Notes under the pieces: model-generated | What the model was told of the DNA's origin: nothing | What the model saw: only the letters and a program-made list of their open reading frames with translations | The model's database searches: none | Shown here: positions 45,739-50,183 of the stretch, in pieces | Position numbering within the stretch: position 1 is the first letter of the stretch | Layout of the letters: each line of letters opens with the position of its first letter | Position numbers and translations under genes: made by a program | Source: Nostoc sp. CHAB 5836 | Lineage (GTDB): Bacteria > Cyanobacteriota > Cyanobacteriia > Cyanobacteriales > Nostocaceae | Direction: 5' to 3' | Assembly (NCBI RefSeq): GCF_020829445.1 | Contig: NZ_JAIVFV010000035.1 | Span: forward strand, 1-50,183 | Length of the DNA stretch: 50,183 nt

Positions 45739-47451
45739 ATGACCAATTCCAAGCCACGCGACGTCCAAGTTTTACCAATTGCTACAAATACTAAAGCTAT
45801 CAGAGCGCGTAGTTGGTCACGTCTGCGGTTTGAAATTGAATATGCACTTGAAAGAGGTACTACCTCCAATTGCTATTTAATTGAAGCTGATAAAACCGCA
45901 CTTATTGATCCACCGCCAGAGAGCTTTACCGAAATTTATTTAGAGGCATTGCGGCAGACTTTAGATTTAAGACGTTTGGATTATATAATCCTGGGTCATT
46001 TTAATCCTAACCGAGTTGCAACCATCAAAGCAATTTTGGAACTAGCACCACAGGTAACTTTTGTCTGTTCTCTTCCCGGTGCGAACAATTTGCGTGCTGC
46101 TTTCTTAGAGCAAGATTTGAAAGTTTTGGTGATGCGGGGGAAAGAAACTCTGGATTTAGGCAAGGGTCATGTTTTAAAATTCTTCCCCACTCCCAGTCCA
46201 CGTTGGCCAGAAGGACTTTGTACCTACGATCAGCAAACCCAAATTCTCTACACAGATAAGTTATTTGCAACTCATCTCTGTGGTGATGAAGTGTTTGATG
46301 ATAACTGGGAAGCGCTCAAAGAAGATCAGCGTTACTACTTTAACTGCTTGATGGCTCCTCAAATTACTCATGTGCAAGCAGCTTTGGAGAAAATATCAGA
46401 TTTGCAGGTGAGAATGTATGCTGTGGGTCATGGGCCTTTAGTACGCAGCAGCTTAATTGAACTCACCAAAGCTTATGGAGAGTGGAGTCGTTCTCACAAC
46501 GATCGCGAGATTTCTGTTGCCCTACTATATGCTTCAGCTTACGGCAATACGGCGACTTTAGCACAAGCGATCGCTTTGGGACTAACTAAAGGTGGAGTCG
46601 CAGTCAAATCGATTAACTGCGAATTTGCCACCCCTGATGAAATTCGCATCAACCTCGCACAGTCAGAGGGTTTTATCATTGGTTCTCCTACTATCGGTGG
46701 TCATGCACCAACTCCCATTCATACTGCTTTAGGGATTGTGTTATCAAGTGGTGACAACAGCAAACTCGCCGGAGTCTTTGGTTCTTATGGCTGGAGTGGC
46801 GAAGCCTTTGACTTAATCGAAGGTAAACTCCGGGATGCTGGATATCGCTTTGGCTTTGACACCCTGAAGGTCAAATTTAAACCTGATGATGTCACTCTCA
46901 AGTTCTGTGAAGAACTAGGTACAGACTTTGCCCAAGCACTGAAAAAAGCTAAAAAGGTACGGGTACCACAACAAGCCGCGACTCCAGTGGAACAGGCTGT
47001 TGGTAGGATTGTTGGTTCCGTATGCGTGATTACAGCAAAACTTGGAGAAGTGTCTACGGGGATGTTAGGCGCTTGGGTTTCTCAAGCCACCTTCAACCCA
47101 CCTGGATTAACTGTGGCGATCGCCAAAGACCGAGCGATCGAATCTTTGATGTATCCAGGCGGTAAGTTTGCCTTAAATATCTTATCTGAAGGCAATCATC
47201 AAGATTACATGAAGCATTTCCGTAAATCTTTCGCACCTGGGGAAGACCGATTTGCCAACTTTAGTACAGCAGTTGCAGATAACGGCTGTACCGTCCTCAC
47301 TGATGCTTTAGCATATTTGGAATGCTCAGTCAATCAACGTCTGGAATGTGGCGATCACTGGGTTGTGTATGCAACTGTAGATGAAGGTAAATTACTCAAG
47401 CCTGATGCTGTTACTGCTATCAACCATCGCAAAACCGGCACTCATTATTAG
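45739..47451 (+). CDS. flv1: Flavodiiron protein Flv1
   Basis: 570 residues with the same three domains as Flv3: lactamase-like (1-255), flavodoxin-like (about 258-405, LLYASAYGNTATLAQAI) and flavin reductase (about 420-570). The diiron ligand motif is non-canonical: His87-Phe-Asn89-Pro-Asn91-Arg92 where Flv3 has HxExDH, so the Glu, Asp and second His are lost. This is the known signature of the Flv1 class, which needs Flv3 as partner. It aligns closely from memory with Flv1 proteins (SRLRFEIEYALERGTTSN, YGWSGEAFDLIEGKLRDAGY). It lies downstream of flv3 on the same strand. Confidence 0.92.
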   Translation: MTNSKPRDVQVLPIATNTKAIRARSWSRLRFEIEYALERGTTSNCYLIEADKTALIDPPPESFTEIYLEALRQTLDLRRLDYIILGHFNPNRVATIKAILELAPQVTFVCSLPGANNLRAAFLEQDLKVLVMRGKETLDLGKGHVLKFFPTPSPRWPEGLCTYDQQTQILYTDKLFATHLCGDEVFDDNWEALKEDQRYYFNCLMAPQITHVQAALEKISDLQVRMYAVGHGPLVRSSLIELTKAYGEWSRSHNDREISVALLYASAYGNTATLAQAIALGLTKGGVAVKSINCEFATPDEIRINLAQSEGFIIGSPTIGGHAPTPIHTALGIVLSSGDNSKLAGVFGSYGWSGEAFDLIEGKLRDAGYRFGFDTLKVKFKPDDVTLKFCEELGTDFAQALKKAKKVRVPQQAATPVEQAVGRIVGSVCVITAKLGEVSTGMLGAWVSQATFNPPGLTVAIAKDRAIESLMYPGGKFALNILSEGNHQDYMKHFRKSFAPGEDRFANFSTAVADNGCTVLTDALAYLECSVNQRLECGDHWVVYATVDEGKLLKPDAVTAINHRKTGTHY

Positions 47452-48148
47452 ACAGTGAGAAATTTATAGCGGTTCTCGCTTGGATGCAGTACAGTTTTGA
47501 CCTCTCTCCAAACCTCTCTCCTAAGAGGAGAGAGGCTTTGAGTCTCTCCCCTTCCCTACAAGGGAAGGGGCTGGGGGTTAGGTCTGTATTCCATGCAATT
47601 GAGAAGCGCTATAACTTAACGAAACCGCTTTAGCTTACAGCAGAAATCATGTATTTTGTTCCACATCTGTTGTCAGGGCACAGCAATGTTCCCTACCCCG
47701 TGGTCTATTTACCTGAAAATAGCTGTAAATATAGCCAAGGCGTTTGATGACAAAAATTCTTTTTTCTTGTGGGATGGGCATCTTGCCCGTCCCATTTTTT
47801 GGGCTTCCACGACCCGATTATCGGGCTGACAATTCAGGTTCTGTGGAAAAGTCCACCAAAAACCTAACCCCCTTCCCCCCTTCCCGATGCGAGAAGGGCT
47901 AAAGCCCTTACTACAAACTACAAATCTGATTTTTTTGTGACACTTGCGTAAGTCCTAAAATAGTATGACTAGCTAAAATCTAAAATGGTGCGTGCAATTT
48001 CAGTATTAAAGCGGAAACAACATAAATTCACTTGCGGAGATTCCGCAATTGCAACCAAGACAAGTGCCATTCCGCAGTGTAGCCTTTAACTAGAAAAACA
48101 GTATCAGGCAGTTTATAGACAGAACTTTTATAAAACTTTGTTGTTCTT
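47452..48148. other. Gene-free region with repeats
   Basis: Contains a full TATAGCGGTTCTC element (47465-47613) and a half AGGACTTACGCAA element (47896-47959). I see no gene in the remainder. Confidence 0.55.
47465..47613. repeat. MITE-like element, TATAGCGGTTCTC family
   Basis: 149 bp from TATAGCGGTTCTCGCTTGG to TTGAGAAGCGCTATA, nearly identical over its length to 15031-15180. Confidence 0.8.
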
Positions 48149-48328
48149 ATGGCTCCAAAACACACCAAAATCAAATTTCCCCTCTGGCAATATCTGAACC
48201 AGCCCCTATTTAGTCCCGATACTAAATTAGTATTGAATCCCCAACGCTTTGCATTGATCTGGCATCTTCAACTTCTAGAACGCTGCTGGACTAGAGAATG
48301 TGATGCCAAGGGGCCTCAACAGCATTAG
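48149..48328 (+). CDS. Small conserved-looking basic protein
   Basis: A 59-codon frame: start APKHTKIKFPLWQYLNQPLF, then SPDTKLVLNPQRFALIWHLQ and LLERCWTRE. It is rich in aromatic and basic residues with no signal peptide, and a proline-rich PLWQYLNQPLF segment is followed by a helix. It looks like a real gene, from codon pattern and from a general resemblance to short hypothetical proteins of other cyanobacteria, but I cannot name a family. It lies about 465 bp upstream of dnaE, on the same strand, with a MITE between. Confidence 0.5.
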   Translation: MAPKHTKIKFPLWQYLNQPLFSPDTKLVLNPQRFALIWHLQLLERCWTRECDAKGPQQH

Positions 48329-48490
48329 ATATTTAAAGTATGCAGCACCGCTACCAAAATTAGGGGCGTAGCTAGGGCGCAAAGAGCCTTTAGCACCAAT
48401 TCAGCTGGAATTTGAGAATTTGCAAGGTGAGAGGGATACTCTGCCACTAAGGGCTACCCTTGGTTGCAGGGGAAGTAGTACTTTCTGTTT

Positions 48491-48590
48491 AGACCTCTTG
48501 CAAAAGTCTTAACACCCCACCCCCAACCCCTCCCCGCTCTTCGGGAGGGGCGGGGTGGGGTTCAAATTGTTTGATTTATGCAAGAGGTCT
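48491..48590. repeat. MITE-like element, AGACCTCTTGCA family
   Basis: AGACCTCTTGCA at the left and TGCAAGAGGTCT at the right end are perfect inverted repeats, with an interior hairpin ACCCCTCCCCGCTC/GGGAGGGGCGGGG. A related end (ATCTCTTGCAAAAGTCT) is at 11901. Confidence 0.75.
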
Positions 48591-48793
48591 TTTGATTCAC
48601 TGGCTAGATGCTGATTAACTGCTGTAACTATTAAAACAACAGTGATAACCGTGACAATTCTGGAAAAAGAACTGCTTTAATTTTAGCTAAAAACTGTTAA
48701 TCTAAGATTCCGTTGCTTTGCAAAATCTAGCTCGAAAGGGTATACCACAAGGTAGGCCCCTAGAGATATCTTGGCTTGTGGTTGGAGACGCTT

Positions 48794-50086
48794 ATGTCCT
48801 TTGTCCCTTTACATATTCACAGTGACTACAGTCTACTCGATGGGGCAAGTCAGCTACCAGAGTTGGTGAATCAAGCGATCGCACTGGGCATGAAAGCGAT
48901 CGCCCTTACTGATCATGGTGTCATGTATGGAGCCGTTGAACTGATCAAAATCTGCCGTAGTCATAACATTAAGGCGATTATCGGCAATGAAATGTATATC
49001 ATTAACGGCGATATCGAGAAACAAGAACGTCGCCCCAAATATCATCAAGTTGTTTTAGCTAAAAATGCCAAAGGTTACAAGAATTTAGTCAAATTAACCA
49101 CGATTTCTCACCTTAAAGGTGTTCAAGGTAAAGGAATTTTTTCTCGCCCTTGTATTAATAAAGATTTATTAAAACAATATCATGAAGGCTTGATCGTCAC
49201 CAGTGCTTGTTTAGGTGGAGAAGTCCCTCAAGCGATTCTCAGTAATAGACCAGATGCAGCCCGGAAAATTGCTCAGTGGTATAAAGATGTATTTGGTAAT
49301 GATTATTATCTAGAAATTCAAGACCACGGCTCACAAGAAGACCGGATTGTTAATGTTGAAATTATTAAGATTGCGCGGGAGCTAGGGATTAAATTTGTTG
49401 CTACTAATGATTCGCATTTTATTTCTTGTTTTGACGTTGAAGCCCACGATGCTTTGCTATGTATTCAAACTGGCAAATTAATTGTTGAAGATAAGCGGAT
49501 GCGCTATAGCGGCACAGAGTATCTCAAATCTGGTGAGGAGATGGAGCAGCTATTTCGTGACCATTTACCGGGTGATGTGATTAGCCAAGCGATCGCCACC
49601 ACTGAAGAGGTTGCAGATAAAGTCGAGCCTTACAATATTATGGGTGAGCCTCAGATTCCTACACCTCCCATTCCCTCTGGTCATACTGCTGATACTTACG
49701 CCGAAGATGTTGCATGGAGCGGACTTTTAGACCGATTAAATCGTAAATCTCGCAATGAAGTCGATTCCGTCTATAAAGAAAGATTGGAATACGAACTGAA
49801 AATGATTCAGCAGATGGGTTTTTCTAAGTACTTTTTAGTTGTATGGGACTACATCAAATTTGCTAGGGATAATAACATTCCTGTGGGGCCGGGTCGAGGT
49901 TCGGCGGCTGGTTCATTAGTCGCCTATGCAATGCGAATTACCAATATTGACCCTGTACATCATGGGTTACTATTTGAGCGTTTCTTGAACCCAGAACGGA
50001 AATCTATGCCTGATATTGATACGGATTTCTGTATTGAACAACGAGATAAAGTGATTGAATATGTCACTGAGAAATATGGTGCAGAA
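48794..50086 (+). CDS. dnaE: DNA polymerase III alpha subunit, 5' part (joined to foreign 3' sequence)
   Basis: The first 431 codons are clear DnaE: PHP domain ([43 protein letters not shown]), then the polymerase palm with [17 protein letters not shown] and the catalytic acidic motif [19 protein letters not shown]. In Nostocales the dnaE gene is split, with an intein half at the end of DnaE-N, but that region is not reached. After VTEKYGAE the sequence no longer reads DnaE (expected VAQIITFNR and the Lys-rich finger region) but LpxD, in the same frame. The gene is therefore either interrupted by a deletion junction or misassembled here. An essential gene ending in this way is unlikely to be the only copy. 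Confidence 0.9.
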
Positions 50087-50183
50087 GGCTTTGGTTTTGT
50101 TCCGACTCGGACTGGTTGGTTAAAAATGGAACAATCCGGCTATACAGTTTTGGAAGATGGTGTGGTAGTTGGCTGTAACACCG
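50078..50183 (+). pseudogene. lpxD: Internal fragment of lpxD fused in frame to dnaE
   Basis: The frame reads [20 protein letters not shown], then [15 protein letters not shown], up to the window end. This corresponds to the UDP-3-O-acylglucosamine N-acyltransferase segment GA(D/E)GFGF...W.K..Q.G...I.D.VEIG..T, part of the beta-helix in lipid A synthesis. The N-terminal half of LpxD is missing. The first codons GGT GCA GAA could belong to either gene, so about nine bases of microhomology lie at the join. Confidence 0.85.

Noticed and set aside
50078..50183. Intein or excision element inserted in dnaE
   Set aside because: No Cys/Ser at the expected splice start, the site is not the known split-intein site, and the sequence matches LpxD instead.

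Overview
This window comes from a filamentous, probably heterocyst-forming cyanobacterium of the Nostoc/Tolypothrix/Fischerella type. The evidence is the density of HIP1-type GCGATCGC octamers, IsiA/CP43'-type chlorophyll antenna genes, an adjacent flv3-flv1 flavodiiron pair, families known mainly from cyanobacteria (DUF928, DUF1822, SLH-OprB porin), heptameric tandem repeats, and intergenic spaces filled with small inverted-repeat elements. I see no tRNA, rRNA or CRISPR array.

Layout. 1-2.2 kb: three minus-strand RTX (calcium-binding nonapeptide repeat) genes. The middle one is a decayed copy made by a 555-bp-offset tandem duplication. 2.6-7.6 kb: a compact minus-strand operon coding for an atypical sigma-70-like factor, a DUF1822 protein, a CHAT-protease/CHASE2-sensor membrane protein and an exported DUF928 protein. 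This is the best candidate here for a poorly described signalling system. 7.7-9.1 kb: repeat-rich and gene-free. 9.1-11.8 kb: a large RTX protein with a terminator hairpin. 12.4-19.6 kb: an iron-stress light-harvesting cluster on the minus strand, with four CP43'-like antenna genes (one fused to a PsaL-like domain), flavodoxin isiB, an alpha/beta-hydrolase-fold protein without its nucleophile serine, and a small Cys-rich membrane protein. 20.3-26.3 kb: mannose/polyprenyl glycosylation genes (GDP-mannose pyrophosphorylase-phosphomannomutase fusion, GT39-type membrane transferase, dolichol-phosphate-mannose-synthase-like GT2 with GtrA). 26.9-27.5 kb: an SGNH hydrolase. 27.8-28.9 kb: an internally shortened TnpB. 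29-31.8 kb: the tldD-tldE peptidase pair. 32-34.7 kb: pyrB, carrying a repeat-derived insertion, and mgtE. 36-39.2 kb: a GH15/phosphorylase-kinase-like protein, followed by a truncated GxxExxY gene and an SLH porin. 43.6-47.5 kb: flv3 and flv1. 48.8-50.18 kb: the 5' part of dnaE, which after codon 431 turns in frame into LpxD sequence.

Functional themes are iron and light stress (isiA family, flavodoxin, the Mehler-like flavodiiron pair, an outer-membrane porin of the iron-uptake type), cell-surface and secreted products (RTX proteins, mannosylation genes) and envelope sensing (CHASE2/CHAT operon). The intergenic DNA carries at least seven families of short terminal-inverted-repeat elements. 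One lies between a probable Fur box and isiA, and two separate flv3 from flv1. The last ~100 bases should be treated with suspicion, because the dnaE-lpxD junction looks like an assembly chimera or a deletion join.
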